From HK1 sp965215295 (GTDB lineage Bacteria; Pseudomonadota; Gammaproteobacteria; HK1), in contig OZ244045.1 in the NCBI GenBank assembly GCA_965215295.1, forward strand, positions 4,030,001-4,094,000: 64,000 nucleotides of DNA, in the 5' to 3' direction. Position numbers and translations under genes: made by a program. The notes below the pieces were generated by a model. The model was given only the letters and a program-made list of their open reading frames with translations, ran no database searches and was not told where the DNA came from. Positions 15,656 through 23,637 of this stretch are shown piece after piece. Every line of letters begins with the position of its first letter. The stretch's first letter is position 1.

Positions 15656-15899
15656 GGGGCCATGGTCGGCCCGCGCAGTCGGTGTGTCTGTAGGCCGGCA
15701 GCGCGTCGGGTGTCGGAGAGGTGCTCGATTGCACCGCTTCGCCGCCTTCTCCTCGCGGGAAGGGTAGTGAACCGTGCCGGGTCCAAGCGTGACACAGGGT
15801 GCGTTCGCGTTTCTCAAGGCGTTGATCCGGATGCTGTGCTGACCGTTGCGGTCGCCCCGCAGAGCTTCCAATCGGTTGCTCGGCAGTGCGGCAAGGTCA

Positions 15900-16232
15900 C
15901 CAAGCATCTCCATAGCTGTCCAGCAGGGTCAGGCGACTTCGGAACACGGCCCGGCCAGCGGGCATGAAGTCGGTCAGATCGGCCGCGCCGTGGGGCGCGA
16001 GGAACCGGGTGACGATGACGTTGGCCTCCGGCCAGTAGAACTGCTTGCAGGTCAGATCGTGGCAGGTCGACGCGACCTTGGAAGTATTCGCCCTTCGCCT
16101 CGTCGAGGATGGCGGCGAACACGCCCGGGCTGCCGAAGTGCGGAACGTACAGCCAGTCGAGCGCCCCATCCGTCCCGACCAGCGCCACGGTGTGCATGTC
16201 GCCGATGAGGCCGCAGTCCTCGGACGGGCCGA
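15900..16232 (-). pseudogene. N-terminal fragment of a GH15 glucoamylase/trehalase-like gene, frameshifted
   Basis: The minus strand reads LIGDMHTVALVGTDGALDWL, then YVPHFGSPGVFAAILDEAKG, and after a frame change near 16070 continues QFYWPEANVIVTRFLAPHGA and FMPAGRAVFRSRL. This is the N-terminal domain of bacterial GH15 proteins (IGD..TAALVGRDGSIDW...). Only about 110 codons remain, of an enzyme normally near 600 residues. It lies just downstream of the truncated Rpn copy in the minus direction, mirroring the arrangement at 14440-14492. Confidence 0.75.
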
Positions 16233-16248
16233 CAGGGTATCGCCGTTC

Positions 16249-16539
16249 TCAGCGCCCGGCGGGCGAGCCGTTCGCGGCCAGCACCTCGACGCGGCGGATC
16301 ATCTCCTCGCCCGTCTCGCAGTCGACCAGCCAGTCGCCCACTTGAGGGAGCCCGTCCACGGGCACCCGGCGCAACAACGGGCGGAGCCGCTCGGCGTCGT
16401 CGTCGCCGAAACGCCGCGCCGCCACCCGGCACAGCGCCCGCTCACCATCGGCCCGGCCTTGTTCGATACCCCGCTCGATGCCTTGGGCGAGCAAACCGGC
16501 CTTGTACCGGTCCACTTTCGCTTCCCATATTGTTGCCAT
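16249..16539 (-). CDS. Possible stand-alone C-terminal Rpn small protein
   Basis: Within the truncated Rpn copy, ATG 16539 is preceded by a strong purine-rich site (GGAGGAGGGAGG) and opens an intact 96-residue frame: MATIWEAKVDRYKAGLLAQG, then a GIERGIEQG linker, then a small terminal domain ending in LAANGSPAGR. In E. coli RpnA, a small protein made from an internal start inhibits the full-length nuclease. If the same holds here, this would be an orphan inhibitor for the nuclease at 14498-15655. Expression is unproven. Confidence 0.4.
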   Translation of the reverse strand: MATIWEAKVDRYKAGLLAQGIERGIEQGRADGERALCRVAARRFGDDDAERLRPLLRRVPVDGLPQVGDWLVDCETGEEMIRRVEVLAANGSPAGR

Positions 16540-16757
16540 GCGCCTCCCTCCTCCTGCCCTCTCCATCTCCTCGAACGGCGGGAACCTCTGCGGTCCCTGC
16601 GGCCTCTTGTCCGTCAGCCGGCCCCACCACTCGCCCGCCCACGCATGCAGCACCCGGCGCACCGGCTCTTCGCCCACCCCCGGCCGCCGGGCCATCTCCT
16701 CGGACAGCCGTTCCAGCAACTCCTTGGGTGTACCCGCGTGCTGCAGCCGCGCCCAAG
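16249..16757 (-). pseudogene. 5'-truncated duplicate of the Rpn-family gene
   Basis: This is a close copy of the C-terminal half of the gene at 14498-15655, from ARLQHAGTPKELLERL through GLAANGSPAGR-like sequence. The nuclease core, including the catalytic strand and EFQS motif, is missing. The break lies about 13 bases from the thyA stop codon. The QG repeat is shorter by two units than in the full gene. The remaining frame is intact and keeps the internal start described in the next entry. Confidence 0.8.
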
Positions 16758-16769
16758 CGATCCGGCACA

Positions 16770-17663
16770 CTAGACCGCGATCGGAAATCGGATGGCCGGG
16801 TGGGGGTCGTATCCTTCGATCTCGAAGTCATCGATCCGGTAGTCGAACAGCGAGTCCGCCTTGCGCTTGATCTTCAGCTTCGGAAACGGCCTCGGCTCCC
16901 GACGGAGCTGCTCTCTCGCTTGTTCGATGTGGTTCAGGTACAGGTGTACGTCCATTCCGAACCATACGATTTCTCCCGGCTCCAGATCCGTTTCCGTCGC
17001 CAGCAGGCAAGCCAGAAGCGCCTGGGACAGGCAGTTGAATCCCAGGCCCAGCGCCACGTCCACGCTGCGTTGACACAGTGCCAGCGACAGCTTCCCGTCC
17101 CCGGACACGAACACTTGGTAATGCTTGTGGCAAGGCGGCAACGCCATCTGGTGGAGCTCGCCGACGTTCCACCCTTCCCAGATGATGCGCCGGCTGGTCG
17201 GGTTCGAGCGGATCTGGTCGATCACCTCCTGGATCTGATCGATTTCCCGACCGTCGCTCGTCTTCCACCGGCGCCACTGCTTCCCGTAGATCGGCCCCAG
17301 ATCGCCCCACTTGTCGGCGAACTCCCGATCGCCCAGTACCCGCGCTTCGAAGTCCTCCTGCGACACCTGCTCGCCGGTTTCCTTCCGGTATCTCGCGAGC
17401 GGCCAGTCCGTCCATATCCGGACGTCCTGTTCCAGGAGCTCCCGGATGTTGGTCCCTCCGGAGAGCATCCACAGCATCTCCTTGAAGGCGGTCTTCCAGT
17501 ACACCCGTTTGGTCGTGAGGATCGGAAAGCCCTCCGAGAGGTCGAATCTCATCTGGCGCCCGAACAATGCCCGGGTTCCGACCCCTGTGCGGTCCATGCG
17601 CTCGTCCCCGTGCTCCAGCAGCTCTCGCAGCAGGTCCAGGTACTGGTATTCGGGGTGTCTCAT
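16770..17663 (-). CDS. thyA: Thymidylate synthase
   Basis: ThyA methylates dUMP to dTMP with methylene-tetrahydrofolate, giving the dihydrofolate that FolA recycles. The 297-residue frame from ATG 17663 starts at the family sequence (QYLDLLRELLEHG) and has DRTGVGT, LSEGFPILTTKRVYWK, the catalytic Cys in LPPCHKHYQVFV, and the C-terminal FEIEGYDPHP. Upstream in-frame ATGs exist at 17681 and at 17723; the latter overlaps the carbamoyltransferase stop (ATGA), so a longer coupled N terminus is possible. No clear ribosome-binding site decides between them. The stop lies next to the truncated Rpn copy. Confidence 0.95.
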   Translation of the reverse strand: MRHPEYQYLDLLRELLEHGDERMDRTGVGTRALFGRQMRFDLSEGFPILTTKRVYWKTAFKEMLWMLSGGTNIRELLEQDVRIWTDWPLARYRKETGEQVSQEDFEARVLGDREFADKWGDLGPIYGKQWRRWKTSDGREIDQIQEVIDQIRSNPTSRRIIWEGWNVGELHQMALPPCHKHYQVFVSGDGKLSLALCQRSVDVALGLGFNCLSQALLACLLATETDLEPGEIVWFGMDVHLYLNHIEQAREQLRREPRPFPKLKIKRKADSLFDYRIDDFEIEGYDPHPAIRFPIAV

Positions 17664-17719
17664 CCGCGTCGAGTCGTTCATGTTCGGCATGTCGTGCATG
17701 GCTTTGCCGCGGCGCGGCT

Positions 17720-18643
17720 TCATGCGAGCGTCAGGAGGATCGCCTTCTGCGCATCGAGCCGGTTCTCCGCCTGGTCGTAGATGATGGAGCGCTCGCTCTC
17801 GGCCAGCTCCTCGGTGATCTCGTAGCCGAGGTGCATCGGCATGTCGTGCATGACCTTCGCGTCGCTGCCGGCGAGCAGGTCCGCGTTGACTTGGTAGGGC
17901 AGCATCAGCGCGCAGCGGCGTTCCTTCTCCTCGGCGTAGGCGGCATCGTTGAAGTGCTCCATGTCGACCCAGGTGTCGGTGTAGACGTAGTCCGCATCCG
18001 CGACCGCCGCCTTCGCGTCCAACGTCTCGGTGAGCAGTCCGCGGCCGAGGAGCCGGTCCCGGCTCTCCTCGTCGATGACGGCCTCGTCGCGGATGGGACA
18101 GGCGAGAGTGAGCTCGACCCCCAGCGCGGCGGAGATCGACACCAGCGAGTTCACCACGTTGTTGTAGGCGCCGATGTAGGTCAGGCGCGCTCCGCGCGGG
18201 TCTCCGCCCCGGTCCTCGGCGATGGTCAGCATGTCCGCGAGCGCCTGGCAGGGATGGTAGAGGTTGCAGCACCCGTTGATCACCGGCACCGTCGCCCCCG
18301 CGGCCATGTCGAGCAGATCCGCATGGCTCTTCAGCCGGGCCATGATGAAGGCGGAGTTGCGCGAGAGGTACCGCGTCTCCGACCGGATGTCGCCAAGGGT
18401 GAAGTTCGTCGCGCGCCAGTCGAGGTTGATCGCGTGTCCGCCGAGCTCCGTCATGCCCGCCTCGAACGACACCCGGGTGCGGGTGGACGTCTTCTGGAAG
18501 AGCATCACCAGCGTACGGCCCTGCAGGTGGCCCTGGAACTCCCGGCGCTGGTGTTTCACCCGGCGGGCGAGCGCCAGCAGCTCGCGGATATCGCCGTCGT
18601 CCCAGAACTTCCAGTCGATGAGGTGCCTCGGCGTCCCGTCCAT
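17720..18643 (-). CDS. argF: Ornithine carbamoyltransferase-like protein with an altered active-site motif
   Basis: The 307-residue product has the carbamoyl-phosphate site FQKTSTRTRVSFEAGM, then NLYHPCQALADMLT and DYVYTDTWVDM, all typical of aspartate/ornithine carbamoyltransferases. In true OTCases the ornithine-side motif is HCLP, with a catalytic Cys. Here the corresponding place reads VMHDMPMHLGYEI, so the Cys is replaced by Asp. The enzyme may be a divergent OTCase or act on another amine; the argF symbol is provisional. The length is normal. It is upstream of thyA with a four-base overlap to a possible thyA start. A 66-bp repeat array lies on its 5' side. Confidence 0.75.
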   Translation of the reverse strand: MDGTPRHLIDWKFWDDGDIRELLALARRVKHQRREFQGHLQGRTLVMLFQKTSTRTRVSFEAGMTELGGHAINLDWRATNFTLGDIRSETRYLSRNSAFIMARLKSHADLLDMAAGATVPVINGCCNLYHPCQALADMLTIAEDRGGDPRGARLTYIGAYNNVVNSLVSISAALGVELTLACPIRDEAVIDEESRDRLLGRGLLTETLDAKAAVADADYVYTDTWVDMEHFNDAAYAEEKERRCALMLPYQVNADLLAGSDAKVMHDMPMHLGYEITEELAESERSIIYDQAENRLDAQKAILLTLA

Positions 18644-18877
18644 GCTTGCGGCTCCCTGAGTGGCGGTCCCTCCGCAAGCCCGCCGAGCGTTCGATGCGCC
18701 TCGCGCGACGGCAAGGGACCCATGCATCCCTGCCCGTGAAGATTGCCAGCGTTGGCGGGTGAATCCAAACGCCGACGGCGGTGGCCGCGCGAGGCGCGCG
18801 GTACCCGGAAGCCGGGAACCGCGCCTCGGGCCCGGTTGTCCTTGCCGCGACGCGGCGCGCCGCCGCGGAGTCCGGGC

Positions 18878-19094
18878 GCGTGCCGCCCGGGGCGTCAGTC
18901 GGCGAACGCACCACGGATGCCACGTGTCCAGAAGCAGGTGGTGCGTGCCGCCCGGGGTGTCAGCCGGCGGACGCCCCACGGATGCCACGTGTCCGGAAGC
19001 AGGGTGGCGCGTGCCGCACGGGGCGTCAGCCGGCGAACGCCCTACGGATGCCACGTGTCCGGAAGCAGGGTGGTGCGTGCCGTACGTGGCGTCA
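18878..19094. repeat. 65-66-bp tandem repeat extending from the matB 3' end
   Basis: At least three copies of a unit with CGGATGCCACGTGTCC (at 18914, 18979 and 19045) and CGTCAGCCGGCG lie between matB and the carbamoyltransferase gene. The right-hand border unit contains the matB stop codon (19092-19094), so the array looks like repeated copies of the matB end. Together with the unremarkable stretch 18644-18877 it fills the intergenic gap. No gene is supported in it. Confidence 0.8.
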
Positions 19095-20636
19095 GCCGGC
19101 GGAGGCGCCGGGCCGACGTGCCTGCCGCCCGGCGAACCGCTCTCTCAGCACGCTCTTCCGTACCTTGCCCATCGCGTTGCGCGGCAACCGATCGAGGAAG
19201 AATACCTGCCTGGGGACCTTGAAACCCGCGAGCTCCTTCTTCAGCGCATCGATCACGGCCTGCGCGTCCGGCCCGGCCGCTCCCCGATCGCGCACGACCA
19301 CCGCGGTGACCTGCTCGCCGAAGTCCGGGTGGGGCAGCCCGATCACCGCGGACTCCGTCACCCCCTCGAGCCTGTCGACGAGAAGCTCGACCTCCTTCGG
19401 ATACACGTTGAGCCCGCCGCTGATGACGAGGTCCTTGCCGCGGCCCACGATCGAGAAGTAGCCGTCGTCGCTCACCCACCCGAGGTCGCCGGAGCGGAAG
19501 TAGCCGTCGGCGGTGAACTCCTCGGCGGTCTTCTCCGGCATCCGCCAGTATCCGGAGAAGACGTTCGGTCCCTTGAGCTCGATCTCGCCGACCTCGCCGG
19601 CGCCGGCCGGAGCGCCGTCACTCCCGGCCACCCGCAGGTCCACGCCGGGCAGCGGCAGGCCGACGGTGCCGGCGCGGCGCTCGCCATCGAGCGGGTTCGA
19701 GGTGCCCATGCCGCATTCGGTCATGCCGTAGCGTTCGAGGATGGTGTGCCCGGTGCGCTCGCGGAACTCGTCGAAGGTCTGCTCCAGCAACGGCGCCGAG
19801 CCGGAGACGAACAGGCGGACGTTCGCGCACCGGCCCTCGCCGAAGCCGGCCTCCCGCAGCAGGCGCACGTAGAAGGTGGGTACGCCCATGAACACCGTCG
19901 CCCGCGGCAGCAGCCGGCAGGCTTCGGCCGCGTCGAACCGCGGGCAGAAGATCATCGGCGAGCCGTTGAGCAACGACGTGTGGCACGCCACGAACAGCCC
20001 GTGGGTGTGGAAGATGGGCAGCATGTGCAGGAGCACGTCACCCGCGCGGAACCCCCAGGCCGCGTGCAGCACCCGCGCGTTCGAGAACAGGTTGGCGTGG
20101 GTGAGCATCGCCCCCTTCGGCCTCCCGGTGGTGCCCGAGGTATAGAGCAGTGCCGCGAGGTCGCCGGCCGCCCGCGTCACGGTGTCGAAGCGATCGGGCA
20201 TCGCGCGGCTCGCCTCGGTCAGCGTGCCTTCGCCGTCCGCTCCGAGAACGAGCGGCTCGCCGGCGCCGTGCCGCTCGCAGAGCGCCGCGAGCCCGCTCGG
20301 CGACTCCGGCCGCGCCACCACCACCCGGGGCTCGGCATCGCCGAGGAAGTAGTCCAGCTCCCGGTCCAGGTACGCGGAATTGAGCGGCAGATAGACCGCA
20401 CCCGCCCGCAGGCACGCCAGATAGAGCACGAGCGCCCGGGGTGATTTCTCGACCTGCACCGCGACGCGGTCGCCGGGGACCACGCCGCGCTCGCACAGCA
20501 GGTGCGCATGGCGCGCCGACTCCGCCTCGACGTCCGCGTAGCTCCACACCGCGCCCTCCGGAGTCTCCAGGCAGGCGGCGGAACGATCGGCGGGAAAATG
20601 CGCTTCGAGGAGCGCGTAGAGGTTGGCGTTCGTCAT
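19092..20636 (-). CDS. matB: Malonyl-CoA synthetase (MatB-type acyl-CoA ligase)
   Basis: This 514-residue member of the ANL superfamily has the AMP-binding P-loop LLYTSGTTGRPKGAMLTHAN near residue 165 and MLPIFHTHGLFVACH. The MatB-type stretch SGSAPLLEQTFDEF followed by ERYGMTECGMGTSNPL is also present, as is the C-terminal catalytic Lys in PRNAMGKVRKSVL. MatB makes malonyl-CoA from malonate, CoA and ATP. The signature makes MatB more likely than a general acyl-CoA synthetase, but methylmalonate use is also possible. No malonate transporter or decarboxylase is adjacent. Its 3' end is copied into the neighbouring repeat array. Confidence 0.85.
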   Translation of the reverse strand: MTNANLYALLEAHFPADRSAACLETPEGAVWSYADVEAESARHAHLLCERGVVPGDRVAVQVEKSPRALVLYLACLRAGAVYLPLNSAYLDRELDYFLGDAEPRVVVARPESPSGLAALCERHGAGEPLVLGADGEGTLTEASRAMPDRFDTVTRAAGDLAALLYTSGTTGRPKGAMLTHANLFSNARVLHAAWGFRAGDVLLHMLPIFHTHGLFVACHTSLLNGSPMIFCPRFDAAEACRLLPRATVFMGVPTFYVRLLREAGFGEGRCANVRLFVSGSAPLLEQTFDEFRERTGHTILERYGMTECGMGTSNPLDGERRAGTVGLPLPGVDLRVAGSDGAPAGAGEVGEIELKGPNVFSGYWRMPEKTAEEFTADGYFRSGDLGWVSDDGYFSIVGRGKDLVISGGLNVYPKEVELLVDRLEGVTESAVIGLPHPDFGEQVTAVVVRDRGAAGPDAQAVIDALKKELAGFKVPRQVFFLDRLPRNAMGKVRKSVLRERFAGRQARRPGASAG

Positions 20637-20674
20637 CGGTCGTCCACTGCTCCCGGACCCGGGCTTCATCCGCG

Positions 20675-20968
20675 TCACCGCTGTTCCCGTTCCGGTTCGG
20701 GAGGAAGGTCCGATGGATCGGGCCGGCCCTCGAGTTCCCGGACCCGGCGTTCGAGCTCCTCGAGCTTTTCGCGGGTGCGGGCGAGCACCGCGCTCTGCAC
20801 GTCGAACTCCTCGCGTTCCACCAGATCCATCCGTGCGATGCCCGCCGCGATGATTGCGCGGATGTTCCGGGTCAGGTCCTCGCGGGCCTCGTCGAGCCCC
20901 GGCGGCAGGCTTGCCTGGATGCGGCGGGCGAGGTCGTCGAACTTTCGCGGGTCGATCATCTCCGTCAT
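20675..20968 (-). CDS. ubiK: UbiK accessory factor (BMFP/YqiC family)
   Basis: This 97-residue protein has an N-terminal amphipathic segment (DPRKFDDLARRIQASLPPGL) and a C-terminal coiled coil (VLARTREKLEELERRVRELE), as in UbiK/YqiC. UbiK helps aerobic ubiquinone biosynthesis and associates with UbiJ. The family is characteristic of Proteobacteria. A GAGGAG sequence precedes ATG 20968. That site lies at the end of an 18-codon upstream ORF (20965-21021). Confidence 0.9.
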   Translation of the reverse strand: MTEMIDPRKFDDLARRIQASLPPGLDEAREDLTRNIRAIIAAGIARMDLVEREEFDVQSAVLARTREKLEELERRVRELEGRPDPSDLPPEPEREQR

Positions 20969-21021
20969 CTCCTCGATTGCGCGGGCGGCCCGACAGCGTC
21001 CCGAACACCCGCATCATCCAT
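20965..21021 (-). CDS. 18-codon leader ORF coupled to ubiK
   Basis: An ATG at 21021 is preceded by GAGGAGGTGG about four bases upstream, and the short frame ends at TGA 20967-20965, overlapping the ubiK ATG (ATGA). The segment arose from a 61-bp duplication that also copied the ubiK ribosome-binding region. It may couple translation to ubiK or be incidental. Confidence 0.3.
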   Translation of the reverse strand: MDDAGVRDAVGPPAQSRR

Positions 21022-21115
21022 GGGGCCACCTCCTCGACTGCGCGGGCGGCACCTCACCGGATCCAGGGCGCAGGACCTATCGTGTGTCCGTCACCTCCCT
21101 GACCGCGCGGGCGGC
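20966..21115. repeat. 61-65-bp degenerate repeat upstream of ubiK
   Basis: The block TCCTCGATTGCGCGGGCGG occurs at 20970, again at 21031 (61 bp on) and in a weaker form at 21096 (65 bp on). It includes the ribosome-binding region of ubiK. The area lies between ubiK and the divergent aroE, so it also covers the likely promoter region. Confidence 0.7.
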
Positions 21116-21224
21116 TCCGCGCCACGCGCCCGCCGGGGCTGTCGGGGAAACGAGTCCCGGCCTACAATCCCGGGCCGCCGATACTGCACCATCTCGGCTC
21201 CCGAATCCCGATCGCGGACCTCCC

Positions 21225-22109
21225 ATGCCGGATCGCTACGCGGTGATGGGCCACCCCGTCGCTCACAGCAAGTCGCCGTTCATCCACCGGCGATTCGCGG
21301 CCGAGACCGGCGAGTCCGTCGCGTACGACGCGCTTCTCGTGGAGCCGGACGGTTTTCGGGCCGCCGTCGAGCGCTTTCGCGCGGAAGGGGGCCGCGGACT
21401 CAACGTGACCATTCCGTTCAAGGAAGAGGCGTTCGCGCTCGCACACCGGCGCTCCGAGCGTGCGGAACGAGCGGGCGCGGTCAACACGCTCTGGTTCGAA
21501 GGGACCGGGACATGCGGCGACAACACCGACGGGGCCGGTCTGGTGCGGGACTTGACGGGCAATCTCGCAGTCCGCGTCCAGGGCCGCTCGATGCTCCTGC
21601 TGGGCGCGGGCGGGGCGGCCAGGGGCGTGCTCGGTCCGTTGCTCGACGAGTCGCCGCGGCGGCTCGTGATCGCCAACCGGACCGCTTCGCGGGCCGCGGA
21701 GCTTGCGCGGCGCTTCGCGGCGCAGGGGCCGGTGAGCGCGGTGGGGTTCGACGCGCTGGCGGGGGACGCCTTCGACATCGTCGTCAACGCAACCGCGGCG
21801 AGCCTTGCCGGCGACCTCCCGCCCCTGCCCCGAGGCACTCTGCGCGCCGGCGGGGTCGCCTACGACACCGCCTACGCGGCGCAGCCGACCCCGTTCGTCC
21901 ATTGGGGCGCGGAAGAGGGTGCGGCGATCGCCACGGACGGTCTCGGGATGCTCGTGGAGCAGGCGGCGGAGTCGTTCCGGATCTGGCGCGGGCGCGAGCC
22001 GCGAACCGGACCGGTGATCGATGCGCTCCGGGCGCATCTCGCGGGCCGGAGCAGGCGGCGGAGTCGTTCCGGATCTGGCGCGGGCGCGAGCCGCGAACCG
22101 GACCGGTGA
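21225..22109 (+). CDS. aroE: Shikimate dehydrogenase with a duplication-altered C terminus
   Basis: AroE reduces 3-dehydroshikimate with NADPH. Core motifs are intact: GHPVAHSKSPFIHRRF, NVTIPFKEEAF, the NTDGAG catalytic region, the LLGAGGAARGVLGPL nucleotide loop, and ANRTASRA. The family sequence ends near VIDALRAHLAG (about residue 275). A 92-bp tandem duplication of the 3' end follows (21957-22048 and 22049-22140). Because 92 is not a multiple of three, the second copy is read in another frame, giving the arginine/serine-rich tail RSRRRSRSGSGAGASREPDR. The catalytic core should not be affected. The start ATG 21225 begins with PDRYAVMGHPVAHS. Confidence 0.92.
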   Translation: MPDRYAVMGHPVAHSKSPFIHRRFAAETGESVAYDALLVEPDGFRAAVERFRAEGGRGLNVTIPFKEEAFALAHRRSERAERAGAVNTLWFEGTGTCGDNTDGAGLVRDLTGNLAVRVQGRSMLLLGAGGAARGVLGPLLDESPRRLVIANRTASRAAELARRFAAQGPVSAVGFDALAGDAFDIVVNATAASLAGDLPPLPRGTLRAGGVAYDTAYAAQPTPFVHWGAEEGAAIATDGLGMLVEQAAESFRIWRGREPRTGPVIDALRAHLAGRSRRRSRSGSGAGASREPDR

Positions 22110-22140
22110 TCGATGCGCTCCGGGCGCATCTCGCGGGCCG
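21957..22140 (+). repeat. 92-bp tandem duplication of the aroE 3' end
   Basis: The segment starting GAGCAGGCGGCGGAG at 21957 is repeated almost perfectly from 22049. The second copy contains the present aroE stop codon at 22107-22109 in a shifted frame. Confidence 0.9.
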
Positions 22141-22550
22141 AAGCCACGCGAGCCGGCGGATGCCCACACCCCGGCTCGACGGTTTTTCCGGCCGCCCGGC
22201 GCCGGCCGGACCCGAGGCGGCACTGCTCGGGAATCGGTGAAACAATCAAACCAACCCATTGATCCAAAGGAAATTTGGATCCGATTTATGCACATTTCGC
22301 ATGACAGGTTCATGACAGGTTGGACTGCGGTCCGGAATGGGCGGCCCAGCCACTTGGTTTTTCACGTAACTTGTTGTATTTGATGATAATTCCAATCTGT
22401 GGTGATTTTCTGGCCAATCTGTTCGGATCCCTTGGCATACCAGCGCGAACGCCGGTGGACGGCAATTTGCTCACAGAGTTTTCCACAGAAATTGTGAACA
22501 ACCCGCGGTCCGCCGCTCCCCGTCGTTCACGATGGCGAGGCGGGCAATCC
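22141..22550. other. Intergenic, AT-rich stretch without a recognised gene
   Basis: From about 22240 to 22510 the composition is much more AT-rich than the surroundings. Several direct and inverted short repeats (GGATCC, CATGACAGGTT twice) and a TTTTCCACA sequence resembling a DnaA box occur. No ORF with family sequence was found. It may be a piece of acquired DNA. Confidence 0.4.
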
Positions 22551-22874
22551 GGCGGCATCGAGCGACTCGTTCGTCCGGCATGACGGCCGAGGCATTTCAC
22601 TCGTGGATCATGCTTGCGTGGACGAGGCCAACGAACTCGTCGATGCCCGGCGCTTCCCGGCGACATCGAGTGATTCGTTCGTCGGGCATGACGGTCGAGG
22701 CATTTCACTCGCGGGCCATGCATGCGTGGACGAGGCCGACGAACTCGTCGATGCCCGGCGCTTCCCGGCGGCATCGAGCGACTCGTTCGTCGGGCATGAC
22801 GACTGAGGCATCTCACTCGTGGGCCATGCATGCGTGGACGAGGCCGAGGAACTCGTCGATGCCCAGCGCTTCCG
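22551..22874 (-). repeat. 108-bp tandem repeat, three copies, derived from the ksgA 3' end
   Basis: Copies begin at 22551, 22659 and 22767, exactly 108 bp apart. The third overlaps the last 62 bases of ksgA, so the downstream copies are duplicates of the gene end plus trailing sequence. The unit is 36 codons long and stays open in the minus direction (22608-22811), but has no evidence of expression. Confidence 0.88.
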
Positions 22875-23637
22875 GCCGCACCTGCGGGTCCAGGCCCGAG
22901 GCGGCGATCGCCCGCTCGTCGCACACGCCGCGCAACGCGTTGCGCAGCGTCTTGCGTCGTCTGGAAAAGCACGATCTGACGATGGATTCGAATCGAGCCC
23001 GGCCGGTGGGGTCGAGGGCGGGGTGAGGCCGCGGGCGCAGCCGCACCACCGCGGACTCGACGCTCGGCGGAGGAGAGAACGCGCCCGGGCCGACCCGCAG
23101 CACCCGTTCCACCTCGCAGTCGAGCTGCACCATGACGCTCAGCCGCCCGTATGCGCGGACGCCGGGCGGGGACACCATGCGATCGACCACTTCCCTCTGG
23201 AGCATCAGGTGCATGTCCGTGATTCGCGCCGGCGTCGCCAGCAGCCGGAACAGCAGGGGCGTGGAGATGTTGTAGGGAAGGTTGCCGATCACCCGGAGCG
23301 GTCGCGGGGGCGGGGCCACGCGAGCGAGATCGAACTCGAGCGCATCCGTCTCGTGGACGACGAGATTGGAGTGGTGCGGCACCCGGGCGCGGAGTCGAGC
23401 CGCAAGGTCGCGGTCGATCTCGATGGCGTGGAGCTCGCACCCCGAGGCGAGCAGGGGGAAGGTGAGCGCGCCGCGCCCGGGTCCGATCTCCACGAACAGC
23501 TCTCCGGGCCGCGGCGCAACCGCATCGACGATTCTCCGGACCACGCCCTGGTCGTGGAGGAAGTGCTGCCCGAACCGCTTGCGGGCGTATCCTGCGCGAG
23601 CCGGCGGCGCGGGCCGGCCGGGAGAGGCGCGGCTCAT
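22813..23637 (-). CDS. rsmA: 16S rRNA dimethyladenosine transferase RsmA (KsgA)
   Basis: KsgA dimethylates the two adjacent adenines in the 3' helix of 16S rRNA. The 274-residue protein has KRFGQHFLHDQGVVRRIV, the SAM motif VEIGPGRGALTFPLL, the catalytic NLPYNIS, and the C-terminal domain RRRKTLRNALRG. It overlaps pdxA by four bases, as in the lptD-surA-pdxA-rsmA operon of gammaproteobacteria. Its 3' end is copied in the 108-bp repeat array downstream. apaG and apaH, usually next, are about 10 kb away on the other strand. Confidence 0.96.
   Translation of the reverse strand: MSRASPGRPAPPARAGYARKRFGQHFLHDQGVVRRIVDAVAPRPGELFVEIGPGRGALTFPLLASGCELHAIEIDRDLAARLRARVPHHSNLVVHETDALEFDLARVAPPPRPLRVIGNLPYNISTPLLFRLLATPARITDMHLMLQREVVDRMVSPPGVRAYGRLSVMVQLDCEVERVLRVGPGAFSPPPSVESAVVRLRPRPHPALDPTGRARFESIVRSCFSRRRKTLRNALRGVCDERAIAASGLDPQVRPEALGIDEFLGLVHACMAHE

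Noticed and set aside
22240..22510. Chromosomal replication origin
   Set aside because: The region is AT-rich with one DnaA-box-like TTTTCCACA, but there is no cluster of boxes and no dnaA, dnaN, gidA or parA nearby.
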